Counted from the stretch's first letter, positions 38,092 through 47,298 are shown. The stretch: DNA of 64,000 nucleotides from Photobacterium toruni (GCF_024529955.1 NZ_AP024854.1:744001-808000), one strand, 5' to 3'. Notes: generated by a model from the letters alone, not told the origin. Numbers and translations are program-made.

Positions 38092-38727
38092 CTATACCTC
38101 AGCTTCTTCAAAGTTAAATACCGGTAAACTCCAACTAAAGAATACTGCAGCCATACGTAAACTAAAACCAACAACTAATGTTACTAACGTGGTTGTATCC
38201 GCTGGAACATTAAAGTGCAGCATCGTGACATATATAATGCCAGCAAGGAAAGATACTGACGCATAGAGTTCTTTATGTAATACCATCGGTTTACGACGAG
38301 TGATCATATCACGCAGTAATCCACCAAAAACGCCAGTAATTACTGCTGCAACCACACAGATAATAGGCGATAACCCCATTGTAATGGCGACTTGGCAACC
38401 AATAATACTAAAAACAATTAGCCCAATGGCATCTAGAATAATAAAAATTTTATGAAAACGGACGACCCACTTTCCCAATACTGTTGTTAATAAGCCGGCA
38501 ATGCAGGTGATGACTAAATATTGTGGATGCGCCACCCAGCCAAGTGGATAGTGACCTAATAAAATATCTCGCATTGTACCGCCACCGATAGCGGTTGCAC
38601 TGGCAACTAACATGACACCAAACCAATCCATGTGACGCTTACCTGCCGCCAATGCGCCTGTCATTGCTTCTGCAGTAATACCGATAATGTATAAAATAGA
38701 AAGTAACATAATAACTGTGATGGCCAT
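38092..38727 (-). CDS. TRIC cation channel / UPF0126 membrane protein
   Basis: A 211-residue inner membrane protein of the YicG/YadS (UPF0126) family, whose members are bacterial relatives of TRIC potassium channels. It has about seven membrane helices in two related halves: AMTGALAAGKRHMDWFGVMLVASATAIGGGTMRDILLG in the first (glycine-rich, split around residue 40) and AIGLIVFSIIGCQVA with GVFGGLLRDM in the second. It is convergent with aroC. Physiological role unproven. Confidence 0.88.
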   Translation of the reverse strand: MAITVIMLLSILYIIGITAEAMTGALAAGKRHMDWFGVMLVASATAIGGGTMRDILLGHYPLGWVAHPQYLVITCIAGLLTTVLGKWVVRFHKIFIILDAIGLIVFSIIGCQVAITMGLSPIICVVAAVITGVFGGLLRDMITRRKPMVLHKELYASVSFLAGIIYVTMLHFNVPADTTTLVTLVVGFSLRMAAVFFSWSLPVFNFEEAEV

Positions 38728-38979
38728 TGTTAATTATGAGGATAGGGTATTGTAATAGTGACGGTTATCAACTTCTAATGAAAAGAATTTAGTATTGGAT
38801 GAATTGAGCTCATGTGAAAGCCTTATTTATTCTCTTTTACAAAAATTCAAGTTCTTCTCTATTTTCACAGAGAGGTCACAAACAAGACATTATTCTAGGC
38901 ATGTTATAGAGGTACATTTTTTTGCTTAATAGCTCTAAATGTTCAAACAATATATAATTCATCGGTTAATTTAAATTGT

Positions 38980-39558
38980 ATGCAAATGAATAAAATGAAA
39001 CTAGATACAAATCATGACTATAACGATCTTATTCGTTTGTTTAATTCAGTCTTTTTAGATCATTTAAATACTGAGTTATTATTAGGCGGTGATGAGCCTA
39101 TTTACCTTCCAGCCTCTGAAGAACGCCCGCATCATCAAATTATCTTCGCTCGTGGTTATTATGCATCAGCCATGCATGAGCTAGGGCATTGGTGTATTGC
39201 GGGAGAAGCAAGGCGGTTATTAGAAGACTATGGCTATTGGTATCAACCCGATGGACGCAGTGCTGAAGTGCAAGCGGCATTTGAAGTGGTTGAGATTAAA
39301 CCACAAGCGATAGAGTGGATTTTATCAGCAAGTTGTGGCTTTAAGTATCAAGTAAGTTGCGATAATTTGAGTGGCAACTGCGAGCCTGATAGGGTTGGCT
39401 TTACGCTAAAAGTACGTCAGCAAGTTATTAGCTATTTAACCAATGGTATTCCAGAACGAGCCAAGGTGCTCTCTGATGCTTTCCGTGATTTTTATAGTAT
39501 TGCACCGTTAACAGCTGCTGATTTTGCTAAACCAATTCCATTAACTGATTACTCTTAA
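38980..39558 (+). CDS. epmC: Elongation factor P hydroxylase EpmC
   Basis: Hydroxylates the lysylated lysine of EF-P, completing its modification. It has 192 residues, with the metal-binding HELGHW (H66, H70), the family's DEPIYLPASEERPHHQI, YGYWYQPDGRS, and SCDNLSGNCEPDRVGFTLKV, and YLTNGIPERA near the end. The E. coli protein (YfcM) is 182 residues. The exact start is uncertain among three ATGs within six codons. It is followed 15 bp later by yfcL, as in other gammaproteobacteria. Confidence 0.93.
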   Translation: MQMNKMKLDTNHDYNDLIRLFNSVFLDHLNTELLLGGDEPIYLPASEERPHHQIIFARGYYASAMHELGHWCIAGEARRLLEDYGYWYQPDGRSAEVQAAFEVVEIKPQAIEWILSASCGFKYQVSCDNLSGNCEPDRVGFTLKVRQQVISYLTNGIPERAKVLSDAFRDFYSIAPLTAADFAKPIPLTDYS

Positions 39559-39573
39559 TAGCAAGGATAGAAC

Positions 39574-39831
39574 ATGATCCACGATTATGAACACAAGCTA
39601 CTACAGCTTATTGATGACAATATTGATAGCGCAACAGATGATGAACTGTTTGCTGGTGGCTATTTACGTGGTCATATTTCACTTGCAGCTGCTGATTGTG
39701 AACAGCAAGGCATTACTGATATTGTGCAGATGCAAAAAAAAGTAAAACAAAGCTTATTGGATGCTAGAAGTGAGTTGAGTCCAAGTGATTACAATATTGT
39801 ATTAATGCAATGGCAACAACTATCAATATAA
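39574..39831 (+). CDS. yfcL: YfcL family protein
   Basis: A small soluble protein of 85 residues, all helix by appearance, with the family pattern DDELFAGGYLRGHISLA in the middle. The E. coli protein is 92 residues; function unknown. It has AAGGA before the ATG and is probably cotranscribed with epmC. Confidence 0.88.
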   Translation: MIHDYEHKLLQLIDDNIDSATDDELFAGGYLRGHISLAAADCEQQGITDIVQMQKKVKQSLLDARSELSPSDYNIVLMQWQQLSI

Positions 39832-39848
39832 TAAATGTGGAATATTTA

Positions 39849-40946
39849 ATGAATGATATGCAGGTAGTAAATCATTATCGCAATGATGATGAGATTGACT
39901 TAGCTCAGTTGATAAAAACGCTTTGGCTTGGTAAAAAAGTTATTATTGGTAGTATTATATTATTTTCGGTTATTGCTATTACTTACGCATTGACTGCGCA
40001 ACAATGGTGGACATCTTCAGCTATAGTAACTACGGGGCAATATAGAGATATTGCAGCATTGCGTCAGCAAGTCGCTAATTTTTACGTAGTATCCAATAAT
40101 CAAGATAAAGATAAAAATAAAGAAAATGATAAAGATAATAATAATGTTGATGAGTTGAATAAATTATTAGATAGTGATGCATTATTAAACCAATATATTA
40201 CTGAGTTTAATGCCTTTAATAATAAAAAAGACTTTATATTATCTAATCCTATAATGAAAGAATATGCGAATATAGGAAATAAAAAAAGTAATTCATCATT
40301 TGTTAATCTCTGGACAAAAAAAATCCAAGCAACTTTAACTAATAAGAAAGAAGAAGGGGTGTACACTCTCTCTTATCAAGCAACCAGTTCTGACTTATCT
40401 CATAAATTGTTATTATCTTATACACAATTTATTGATAACAAAGTACAAAAAGATATTTTTGGTGGGTTAGCTGCAGTAATTAAAAATCAAAAATTGATAT
40501 TAAAGTCACAGCTTTTATCATTGGAAACACAAGCAAAAGAACTGAAGCAACAAGAATTAGTTAAAACAGATTATGCTTTGAAGATTGCAAATTCTGCAGA
40601 AGTGAATAAGCCCGTACCTCTGATGAATAATAATCAGCTTTTTTCTATCGATTTAGGTAGTGATGGGTTGAGTGAAAAAAGTAAAATATTAAAACAAATG
40701 ACAGACTTAAGTCTATTTGAACCTGGTATTTTAATGACGAGAACTGATTTAGGTTTATTATCAACAATTAAGCTTAATCATAAGATTAAATTTGAACCTG
40801 TAAGTTATTTACAAAATGTTGGTTATCCTATTACCAGAGATAAACCTAAGCGCGCATTAATCATAATACTTGGTTCATTATTAGGAGGTATGTTGGGTGT
40901 AGCTATTGTTTTATTAAAAGCCGCATTAGGTAAAAAGGAAATTTAA
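39849..40946 (+). CDS. Wzz-type chain length determinant protein
   Basis: Inner-membrane polysaccharide co-polymerase that sets the length of O-antigen or related polymer. It has 365 residues from ATG 39849 (DDEIDLAQLIKTLWLGKKVI before TM1 at about 33-53). The periplasmic part has a lysine/asparagine-rich low-complexity insert (KDKDKNKENDKDNNN region, about 90-105) and coiled coil, then TM2 with PKRALIIILGSLLGGMLGVAIVLL near the end. There is no kinase domain. The TM2 segment resembles that of Wzc at 49.3 kb. The gene is 6 kb from the polysaccharide locus proper. An alternative start at 39810 overlaps yfcL. Confidence 0.85.
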   Translation: MNDMQVVNHYRNDDEIDLAQLIKTLWLGKKVIIGSIILFSVIAITYALTAQQWWTSSAIVTTGQYRDIAALRQQVANFYVVSNNQDKDKNKENDKDNNNVDELNKLLDSDALLNQYITEFNAFNNKKDFILSNPIMKEYANIGNKKSNSSFVNLWTKKIQATLTNKKEEGVYTLSYQATSSDLSHKLLLSYTQFIDNKVQKDIFGGLAAVIKNQKLILKSQLLSLETQAKELKQQELVKTDYALKIANSAEVNKPVPLMNNNQLFSIDLGSDGLSEKSKILKQMTDLSLFEPGILMTRTDLGLLSTIKLNHKIKFEPVSYLQNVGYPITRDKPKRALIIILGSLLGGMLGVAIVLLKAALGKKEI

Positions 40947-41060
40947 ATGTATGGCTGTTTACTAAGAATTTTAGGTATAACAAGCCTATTAATTAAGTCG
41001 TTGAAGTGGTCAAGTAAATTTTCAAAAGTAGTCTATCACTCTAGCGAGCATTCATTGTAA
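40947..41060 (+). CDS. Possible small ORF after wzz
   Basis: ATG immediately follows the wzz stop codon (TAA-ATG), with AAAGGAA at good spacing inside the end of wzz. The frame gives 37 residues with a short hydrophobic stretch (CLLRILGITSLLI) and a basic tail. No family recognised. Coupled translation is possible, but the frame could be chance. Confidence 0.25.
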   Translation: MYGCLLRILGITSLLIKSLKWSSKFSKVVYHSSEHSL

Positions 41061-41155
41061 GGAATGATGACAGAAAATATTAGGTTCGAAACTTATTGTG
41101 ATTGATATGACTACGAGGACTTATTCTCTCACACTTTCTTTTCCTTATTCCTAAA

Positions 41156-41195
41156 TAAAAATCCGCCATAACCGTAAGGATATGGCGGATTTTTA
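41156..41195. terminator. Bidirectional terminator, ompA side
   Basis: AAAAATCCGCCATA pairs with TATGGCGGATTTTT around a 10-base loop, with A and T runs on both sides. It closes ompA (minus) and any plus transcript from wzz. Confidence 0.85.
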
Positions 41196-41246
41196 GTTAC
41201 ATCCTACATAATTAATACGTAAGACTAAGTTTATTGTCAGTAGATA

Positions 41247-42230
41247 TTACTGAGCAACAACTTGAGTAACTGTCTCGATATTTAGCTCAGGAGCAATGAT
41301 GTCAACACGACGGTTTTCAGCACGGCCTTTAGCTGTATCGTTAGGTGCTACTGGATCTAGCTCACCACGACCTTCACTGATGATACGATCTGAACCAACA
41401 TTTAGGTGAGTACGTAGTGCTTGAGCAACTGCTTCTGCACGCTTCTCAGAAAGCTTCATGTTGTATGCTTCAGGACCTTTGCTATCTGTGTGACCAACAA
41501 CAGTGATAGTTGCATCAGGGTATTGGTTTAGACGTGCTTCGAAAGGTGCTAATTGTGCTGCATCACCTGTTGTGATTTTAGAACTATCGAATGCGAAAGG
41601 AACCGCTAGTTTTAGCTCATCAATTGTCGCTACAGATACTTGATCAACGTAAACAACTTCTGGAGCAACAACAGGAGCTGGAGCGCCCCAGTGGTATGCT
41701 AGAGAAACGCCAGCGAATTGAATATCAGCACCGCCTACATCTTTGTAGTATTGGTATTCTACACGTGTAGATACGTTGTTGTTGATGTAGTATTCAGCAC
41801 CAACACCAGCAGTTGAAGCCCAACCATTGTCACTACCTGTTGCGCCGTTTTTAGCGTTCCAATCGTAGTAGAAAGCACCAAGCTTACCAAATACATCAAT
41901 TTTGTCGTTAATAGCGTAAGAGAACTTACCTACAAGATCAGCGCCTTGTGCAGTAAATTTACCTTGGCCATTAGTAACGCTTGCGCTACCTAGGTTAGTG
42001 TAACCAACTTCACCAGCAAACCATGGTGTAATTTGGTAACCAGCGAACACACCACCAGAAAGGTTTTTGTTATCTAGTTCAATATTATTTGTGCTGTCTT
42101 TGATGTCGTAGAAGCTATTACCTAAACGAGCACCAGCATAGAAAGGGTTATCTGTTGCAGCATTTACCGCGCCAGATACAAGAAGAGCAAGAGGTAGTAC
42201 TAGAAAAGTTTTTTTCATAATATTTGCCAT
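41247..42230 (-). CDS. ompA: OmpA family outer membrane protein
   Basis: Outer membrane protein of 327 residues that ties the outer membrane to peptidoglycan. A signal peptide (MKKTFLVLPLALLVSGAVNA) precedes an eight-strand OmpA barrel (about 25-190: FYAGARLGNSFYD, AYHWG at its end), a proline-rich linker (APAPVVAPEVVYV) and the C-terminal OmpA-like domain with VVGHTDSKGPEAYNMKLSEKRA and the NRRVDI end. AGGAAA lies 5 bases before ATG 42230 (MANIMKKT), which fits that start better than the inner ATG. Confidence 0.95.
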   Translation of the reverse strand: MANIMKKTFLVLPLALLVSGAVNAATDNPFYAGARLGNSFYDIKDSTNNIELDNKNLSGGVFAGYQITPWFAGEVGYTNLGSASVTNGQGKFTAQGADLVGKFSYAINDKIDVFGKLGAFYYDWNAKNGATGSDNGWASTAGVGAEYYINNNVSTRVEYQYYKDVGGADIQFAGVSLAYHWGAPAPVVAPEVVYVDQVSVATIDELKLAVPFAFDSSKITTGDAAQLAPFEARLNQYPDATITVVGHTDSKGPEAYNMKLSEKRAEAVAQALRTHLNVGSDRIISEGRGELDPVAPNDTAKGRAENRRVDIIAPELNIETVTQVVAQ

Positions 42231-42587
42231 ATTTTCCTAATTGTATATAGATCCGACTTAAGCCGGTAATTTTCGCACTATTATATGAAAGTGCTTGTCT
42301 ATACCCTACAATAACAAAAGCTATTAGGATATATTTTTCATATATAATAATGCATTTTTTTTGAATGACATAGCAATTAAACGGCGTTTCATTTAATTTG
42401 TCACTTTTAGGGTAATAAGCTGTTAATAAAGCACAATCCCATTCCTTTTAGGTATGCTTTTGTACTGAAATTGCTTTTAAGTTATAACTGTTAAAAACGT
42501 TTATTTATATAATGAGTCGTATTGTGACGAAAATCGACAACCCCCAAATGGATTGTCGACTCACAATATAGTTTAGTTATTTTATAT
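42231..42587. other. Intergenic region between yjbH and ompA
   Basis: 357 bp. It holds the ompA promoter region (A+T-rich) and, 21-66 bases past the yjbH stop, a nested inverted repeat: ATTGTGA (42521-42527) / TCACAAT (42561-42567) outside and TCGACAA (42534-42540) / TTGTCGA (42553-42559) inside, likely the 3' end structure of the yjb mRNA. Confidence 0.5.
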
Positions 42588-44810
42588 TTAGTTATTAAAG
42601 GCTTTTCGCCCACTCCATGGCTGGCGACCATCTGTTAAGTCATATAAATGATATTGGCGACCTAACATTTGACCACCGTCACGATTCATTGGTAACCATG
42701 AAATATGAGCGCGGCTGGTACTTGGCTTAACGGTTAAAATATCGAACGGAATTGAGATATAAAAACCTTTATTGAAGCTACCTTCACCATATTCTTCGGC
42801 TGACATGCTGGTTTTAGTAATAAAGGCACCAGCGATAATACCGCTATCAAATTGCTTAGAAAAATCAATAGTGACACCAGTGTCTTCGGCTAAATAACGC
42901 CCAGCACTAACTTTTAATAATGTATTTGGTAACCATTGCCATTGTGGCTGGTAATAAGCAGTTAAATTACCAGTGGTTGTTCCTGTTTGAACCTCATAGG
43001 GGCGACCTAAATGATCATCATATTGTTTTTGATCTTTAAAAAAGCCAAAGGCTGAATGAGGATCACGCTGTTTCACGTAATTGACATCAAGTCCTAATGC
43101 CCAATTACTGCCAACAGGGCGATAAAGTACTTCGCCACCTACGCCACCAAACATCACTTCTAAATAACCTGCATATGCTTGTGCATACCAATTACTTGAA
43201 ACTTGATCTAGCCATGTTAACTGGAGGTTATTCATTCGCAATGTATTATCAGTAATATACTGACGTACAAGGGTACGTACACGCTTATTATGAGTACCGT
43301 CTGGCGGCACATCATATTTAAATTTATCGTAGGTATCGTAAAGGTTTAAATAAACTGAGCCGCCGATAGTGAGGTGATTATTAAACCAATAATCGGCACT
43401 GCCTGTTACGCCAACATTAAACATGTAGAAGCCTTCTGAGCCTCCCAATGATTGTTGTAGCGTTGGTGCAAGTCCGACATTCCAGTTTTGGTTAAGATCA
43501 ACCATTTGCTGACCTTCAACCGTTGTTGGAGCGGTAGTCGTACGGCTGTCCGCAATTTTACTGCCAATATAATCATTATTGACAACCTGTAGTAATTGCT
43601 GACGGTTGAGAATTGTCTCGGTAATCGGTTGATTAGCAACTGTTTCTACAATACGGAATTGTTCTACTGCTGGCGCTTGGTTATTGAGAAGGATTCCTGC
43701 GCGTAATTGGGCTTGATCACGATCACGATATTTAACCTGCTCGGCAACTACTGTAATGCTGTTATCACCATTTTGGTAAATTGTCGGATCTTTATAACCC
43801 GCAATATTCTCGACATCGTGAGCAAGTTGTTGCCATTGTTCTGGCGTAAGATCAGCGGCTGTTGGGGTGGTAGACACTGCTGGCATTGGTTCGTCTAACC
43901 AACTGGCTTTTAATTGATTAAAGTTAGTGTTTACACTCAAACCAAAGCTAACTGTAGTTCCACGCTCATAACTGATATTTGCCGTTGCCCAATCTGTTAA
44001 TTGGTAAACAACACCAAAATTAAAGGGGGTTTTAGGAGTCATATTATGGCCACGATAAGCACGGAAATCATCCGTATAATCGTTACCGTCATACTCAAGT
44101 TTTAGCTGCAGAGGCTGCCATGGCGTTTGATATTCAACACCACCATAAAGGGCGGCATTGCCTTTAAACCAGCGTTGAGTATCAAAGCTGCCGCCATTAC
44201 CTTTATAACCATTATTACGATCGCAAAAACTATCACTTACTTTACAAAAAGGATTAGTGATATTACCGCGCTGGCCAATATAGCCCCAGCCTAAACCGAG
44301 GGTAAAATCTAGCGGCCCCACACGTTTGTTAGCTGCAATAAATTCACCATCAAATAAACCGGTACCACCAAGATCACGAATACCCATCGCAACTTCAGGT
44401 AACCAATAAGATTCTTGCCATAGGCGTAGTTTTACATCAATGCCTTTATCGGTATATAAGGTATCGCCACTAAAACTTGGATCACCACTATAATAAAGAT
44501 CAGGGACTTGAGTATAACGAATAGTGGTTTCTAGCCATGGTAACAGTTGTAATGATGCCCAGTAATGGTGGTAATCACTACTAATAGTGGTACCAAAGGT
44601 AAATTCACCTTCAGGTTGCATACGTGCGGTTGGCATTTGCATTAAACCCACCCCACCAAAATCGCTATTAGAATAGCGCATTTCAGGGTAGCTAAATTCA
44701 TCTGCTTGCGCGTTACAGAACGGCAGTAATGCGATTGCCAATGCTGACAAAGCAAATAGAGGACGTTGATATAGAGTGTGGCGAGTAGAAGCCGATGTGA
44801 TAGCGTTCAT
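42588..44810 (-). CDS. yjbH: YjbH/GfcD family exopolysaccharide protein
   Basis: A predicted outer-membrane beta-barrel of the YjbH/GfcD family that accompanies exopolysaccharide or capsule export. It has 740 residues: a signal peptide (RPLFALSALAIALLPFCNAQA), then MRYSNSDFGGVGLMQMPTARMQPEGEF, the usual family opening, many amphipathic strands, an inserted domain around 320-440 (DLTPEQWQQLAHDVENIAG), and a C-terminal barrel with SAEEYGEGSFNKGFYISIPF, a family signature. It is the last gene of yjbEFGH and overlaps yjbG by one base. Confidence 0.92.
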   Translation of the reverse strand: MNAITSASTRHTLYQRPLFALSALAIALLPFCNAQADEFSYPEMRYSNSDFGGVGLMQMPTARMQPEGEFTFGTTISSDYHHYWASLQLLPWLETTIRYTQVPDLYYSGDPSFSGDTLYTDKGIDVKLRLWQESYWLPEVAMGIRDLGGTGLFDGEFIAANKRVGPLDFTLGLGWGYIGQRGNITNPFCKVSDSFCDRNNGYKGNGGSFDTQRWFKGNAALYGGVEYQTPWQPLQLKLEYDGNDYTDDFRAYRGHNMTPKTPFNFGVVYQLTDWATANISYERGTTVSFGLSVNTNFNQLKASWLDEPMPAVSTTPTAADLTPEQWQQLAHDVENIAGYKDPTIYQNGDNSITVVAEQVKYRDRDQAQLRAGILLNNQAPAVEQFRIVETVANQPITETILNRQQLLQVVNNDYIGSKIADSRTTTAPTTVEGQQMVDLNQNWNVGLAPTLQQSLGGSEGFYMFNVGVTGSADYWFNNHLTIGGSVYLNLYDTYDKFKYDVPPDGTHNKRVRTLVRQYITDNTLRMNNLQLTWLDQVSSNWYAQAYAGYLEVMFGGVGGEVLYRPVGSNWALGLDVNYVKQRDPHSAFGFFKDQKQYDDHLGRPYEVQTGTTTGNLTAYYQPQWQWLPNTLLKVSAGRYLAEDTGVTIDFSKQFDSGIIAGAFITKTSMSAEEYGEGSFNKGFYISIPFDILTVKPSTSRAHISWLPMNRDGGQMLGRQYHLYDLTDGRQPWSGRKAFNN

Positions 44811-45583
44811 TACAACGTCCTGTTGATTAGCATTGAAGAAATAGCATGGTTTAACTTACTGTAATCGTGAAACAGTGATTGATAACCAAGGAAAATGATG
44901 GCTCCTGGTGCAATATCTTGATGGGTATTATTCCAGTACGCAATTGGGTGTTGTTGCACGACGCCATCAGGTTGAATAACCGTTACTTTGCTATTGGCGG
45001 CGATTGAAAGTGGTGTGGCGTGGGCTAAATACGCTTTTGCCGCCATGCGAGGCTGCCACTTAATTGTTTGTGGTTTTTCTATAGCACCAATAACAATCAC
45101 GGAAGTTGGGCGATTAGCTAATTGCAGTTGGTAATTACCATTTAATAATGGATTATCACTTTTATTTAAGCGTACTTTATCAATATCAATATCAACGGGT
45201 AGACGTTGATATTGAATGTGTTGTTGTAACCATTGTGCAGTATTGGCAAAGCTATCGCTGACAACAGTATCATCACGGTGCTGCTTGCTTAATTGTGTTA
45301 GTTGGGTAATTAAGGCTTGTTTGTTTTTTGGCGCAGTAGTGGTGCTTAAGCTGCTACCTAACCAATAAGGTGTTTCAGTAATAGTTCGTTGTTTTAAACT
45401 ATCACTAACAACGTGTGCTAAGCGTACTGGCTCTGCATAGTGTAATGTGACAGCGGCTGCTGCAGTACCGTTGGCATACAATGTGATCATCGTTTGCGCC
45501 AAGCTTGGCATCGAAATAAATAAACATAAGATCGCTAAAATATAACGACGATAGCGAGAGAGTAAAAGGGGGAGTGAAAACAT
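44810..45583 (-). CDS. yjbG: YjbG/GfcC family polysaccharide protein
   Basis: A periplasmic protein of 257 residues with signal peptide (RRYILAILCLFISMPSLAQ). The capsule biosynthesis GfcC-like part includes LAHVVSDSL, NGNYQLQLANRPTSVIVIGAIEKP and QPDGVVQQHPIAYWN, domains related to the SLBB/ubiquitin-like folds of GfcC. It overlaps yjbH by one base and lies 13 bp after yjbF. Confidence 0.88.
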   Translation of the reverse strand: MFSLPLLLSRYRRYILAILCLFISMPSLAQTMITLYANGTAAAAVTLHYAEPVRLAHVVSDSLKQRTITETPYWLGSSLSTTTAPKNKQALITQLTQLSKQHRDDTVVSDSFANTAQWLQQHIQYQRLPVDIDIDKVRLNKSDNPLLNGNYQLQLANRPTSVIVIGAIEKPQTIKWQPRMAAKAYLAHATPLSIAANSKVTVIQPDGVVQQHPIAYWNNTHQDIAPGAIIFLGYQSLFHDYSKLNHAISSMLINRTL

Positions 45584-45596
45584 AAATACGCTACCG

Positions 45597-46319
45597 TTAG
45601 TTAAAAGGTTTGAGGATTGTCATTTCAACACTAGGCAAAGAAGGTGCAATATATTGCATACTCTTTACGACTTTTCCGGTTTGTTGATCAACCCAAAAAG
45701 TATTGCTGTAATGTGTGTTTAATTGTTTAACTAACACATTTTCATTAAAGCGCAGTACGGGTACTGACTTGCCGTTAATGGTTAATACTTCAGCGTGATC
45801 AAACACAAACACCGAATCTAACTGATAGCCAGTGTGGTAACCTGGTTGCCAATCAATAGTGCGCTGCCATTGTTTTGGTGTGGTTGCAAGGTGCAAACCT
45901 AAAGCCAATGGATCGGGGCTGGTGCTATGAGTAGCTAATAAATTGCCCGCACTTAAATTAACGGTTTTTATAATGCGTCCACTTTGGGTAACTAGCATAC
46001 CGTTATCATTAGCAAGCCATTTTAATTGTGGCGGTGTTGTCGCTGAATGTGCATTGGTGAGTGTCTTGCCTGTTGCTGATTCTGCAAGTGCTAATACCAT
46101 AAACAGCTGGGCTTGATTATTAATACGAACATAAGTACTTGCATAAGGAAGTCGAGCTATATCATAAGCTGATTTATGCGTATCAGCAGTTCCTTGTAGA
46201 GCAAGACGCACAGTATCATTAACACTGGTAATTTTTTGGCTACAACCGGCAATAAAAAAAGCCGTCGCAGATAAAAGCAATAACTTTGAAATTGAATGAG
46301 AGATGAGTTTTTTAAGCAT
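45597..46319 (-). CDS. yjbF: YjbF/GfcB family lipoprotein
   Basis: A 240-residue outer-membrane lipoprotein with lipobox IAGC after MLKKLISHSISKLLLLSATAFF. The body has RLPYASTYVRINNQAQLFMVLA, TYHSx-like GYHTGYQLDSVFVF, and FWVDQQTGKVVKSMQYIAPSLPSVEMTILKP, as in the YjbF/GfcB family (DUF2886). I chose ATG 46319, with GGAAG at good spacing, over an upstream start that would put 27 residues before the lipobox signal. Confidence 0.9.
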   Translation of the reverse strand: MLKKLISHSISKLLLLSATAFFIAGCSQKITSVNDTVRLALQGTADTHKSAYDIARLPYASTYVRINNQAQLFMVLALAESATGKTLTNAHSATTPPQLKWLANDNGMLVTQSGRIIKTVNLSAGNLLATHSTSPDPLALGLHLATTPKQWQRTIDWQPGYHTGYQLDSVFVFDHAEVLTINGKSVPVLRFNENVLVKQLNTHYSNTFWVDQQTGKVVKSMQYIAPSLPSVEMTILKPFN

Positions 46320-46378
46320 GGGTTGCTTCCGATATGCGATCCTAATAGAGCTATAGATTGCAATAATCGAATAGCTTC

Positions 46379-46412
46379 TAAAAAAGAATAACCGTGACAA
46401 GCACGGTTATTC
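46379..46412 (-). terminator. Terminator/attenuator between yjbE and yjbF
   Basis: GAATAACCGTG (46386-46396) pairs exactly with CACGGTTATTC (46402-46412), with an A run on the left giving T on the minus strand. It sits inside the yjbEFGH operon, so it probably makes yjbE far more abundant than the downstream genes. Confidence 0.8.
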
Positions 46413-46452
46413 TATGATTAACCTAAATTTTTATCAGGTTAAACGTCATCAA

Positions 46453-46743
46453 TTACTTAGCTGCGCTAACAGAAGTAGAAGTAGAAGTCGTTGTTGAGTT
46501 AGTGTTGCCTGAATCTGATGCTGCAAGTGCGATTGCTGCAACAGCTGCTGCGCCACCAACAACAACTGCGGTAGTTGTACCTGCTGCTGTTGCTGCTGCA
46601 GTGCTTGTACCTGCTGCTGTACCAGTTGCTGTTGTTGCAGGTGTTGTTGCAGGTGTTGCTGCATCATCCGCAACATAACCGCCAGCAAATGCAGATGAAG
46701 ACATAGCCATAGCTGCTAGAAGAACTAATGCATTCTTTTTCAT
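46453..46743 (-). CDS. yjbE: YjbE-like small secreted protein
   Basis: A 96-residue exported protein. After a signal peptide (MKKNALVLLAAMAMSSSAFA) comes an Ala/Thr/Gly-rich body of low complexity, a hydrophobic VVVGGAAAVAAIALAASD stretch and a Ser/Thr tail ending SVSAAK. Size, composition and place upstream of yjbF match YjbE/GfcA. The start ATG has AAGGA upstream. The other reading frames here give long polyglutamine/leucine proteins that are shadows. Confidence 0.85.
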   Translation of the reverse strand: MKKNALVLLAAMAMSSSAFAGGYVADDAATPATTPATTATGTAAGTSTAAATAAGTTTAVVVGGAAAVAAIALAASDSGNTNSTTTSTSTSVSAAK

Positions 46744-47210
46744 GATGTAAATCCTTATTGATAAAAATAATATATAGGCCGTCAAATAATGACGATTATT
46801 GGTGGTGAATTATTAGTGTACTAATTTAATAATTATACAGAGAAAAAGAATATAACTATGTAAGTTTTTTTCATCTTTTATGCGTCAATGTGTATAAAGT
46901 GTGATTTTGATCACCATTACAGTGTGTTGTGTGGGTTTTCCATTATAAATGAATTGTAAAGTTTCATTTTTTGTGAATGTCTTTTATTACAGCCAGTTAC
47001 CGTTTTTTTTGAATAGTATAGAGATAATAAATGAGCAAATTTTTATATTTCATTTTATATGTAAATTAAGTAGAATCTTGCAGCAATATAAATAGTAAAA
47101 ATGGCATTTTTTAGTTTTTTTTAGATAGATATGTAATCTCAATGCCAATTAGTGCATTTATATGCTTAATACGTTTGTACTTTATTAACGACAAAAAAAT
47201 TATACTTCTA
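46744..47210. promoter_or_regulatory. Divergent region between yjbE and wza
   Basis: Very A+T-rich stretch that must carry promoters for yjbEFGH (minus) and the wza operon (plus). It contains a CRP-like site and runs into the JUMPstart element (both listed separately). No gene. Confidence 0.5.
46900..46915. promoter_or_regulatory. CRP-like site in yjbE-wza intergenic region
   Basis: TGTGATTTTGATCACC matches the CRP consensus TGTGA-N6-TCACA in all but the last base, with AAA and ATT flanks. It lies 157 bp from the yjbE start and about 390 bp from wza, so control of yjbE is the more likely. Confidence 0.6.
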
Positions 47211-47250
47211 TAGCAAGTGAGGAGCTGTAACCTTCGGGCGGTAGCATGCT
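47211..47250 (+). promoter_or_regulatory. JUMPstart / ops element of the wza operon
   Basis: GGCGGTAGCATG (47237-47248) matches the ops core GGCGGTAGCGTG except one base, preceded by GAGGAGCTGTAACC, which matches the JUMPstart arrangement. It lies about 50 bp before wza. Ops recruits RfaH to keep RNA polymerase going through long polysaccharide operons, so the locus is probably RfaH-dependent. Confidence 0.85.
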
Positions 47251-47298
47251 TGTTTGTAAGGAATTCCCATCAATCAATGCTGAAATGAATTTAATCTA

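Noticed and set aside
46449-46688. 79-codon frame rich in glutamine and leucine
   Set aside because: It is another frame of the repetitive yjbE sequence; yjbE has the signal peptide and ribosome binding site.
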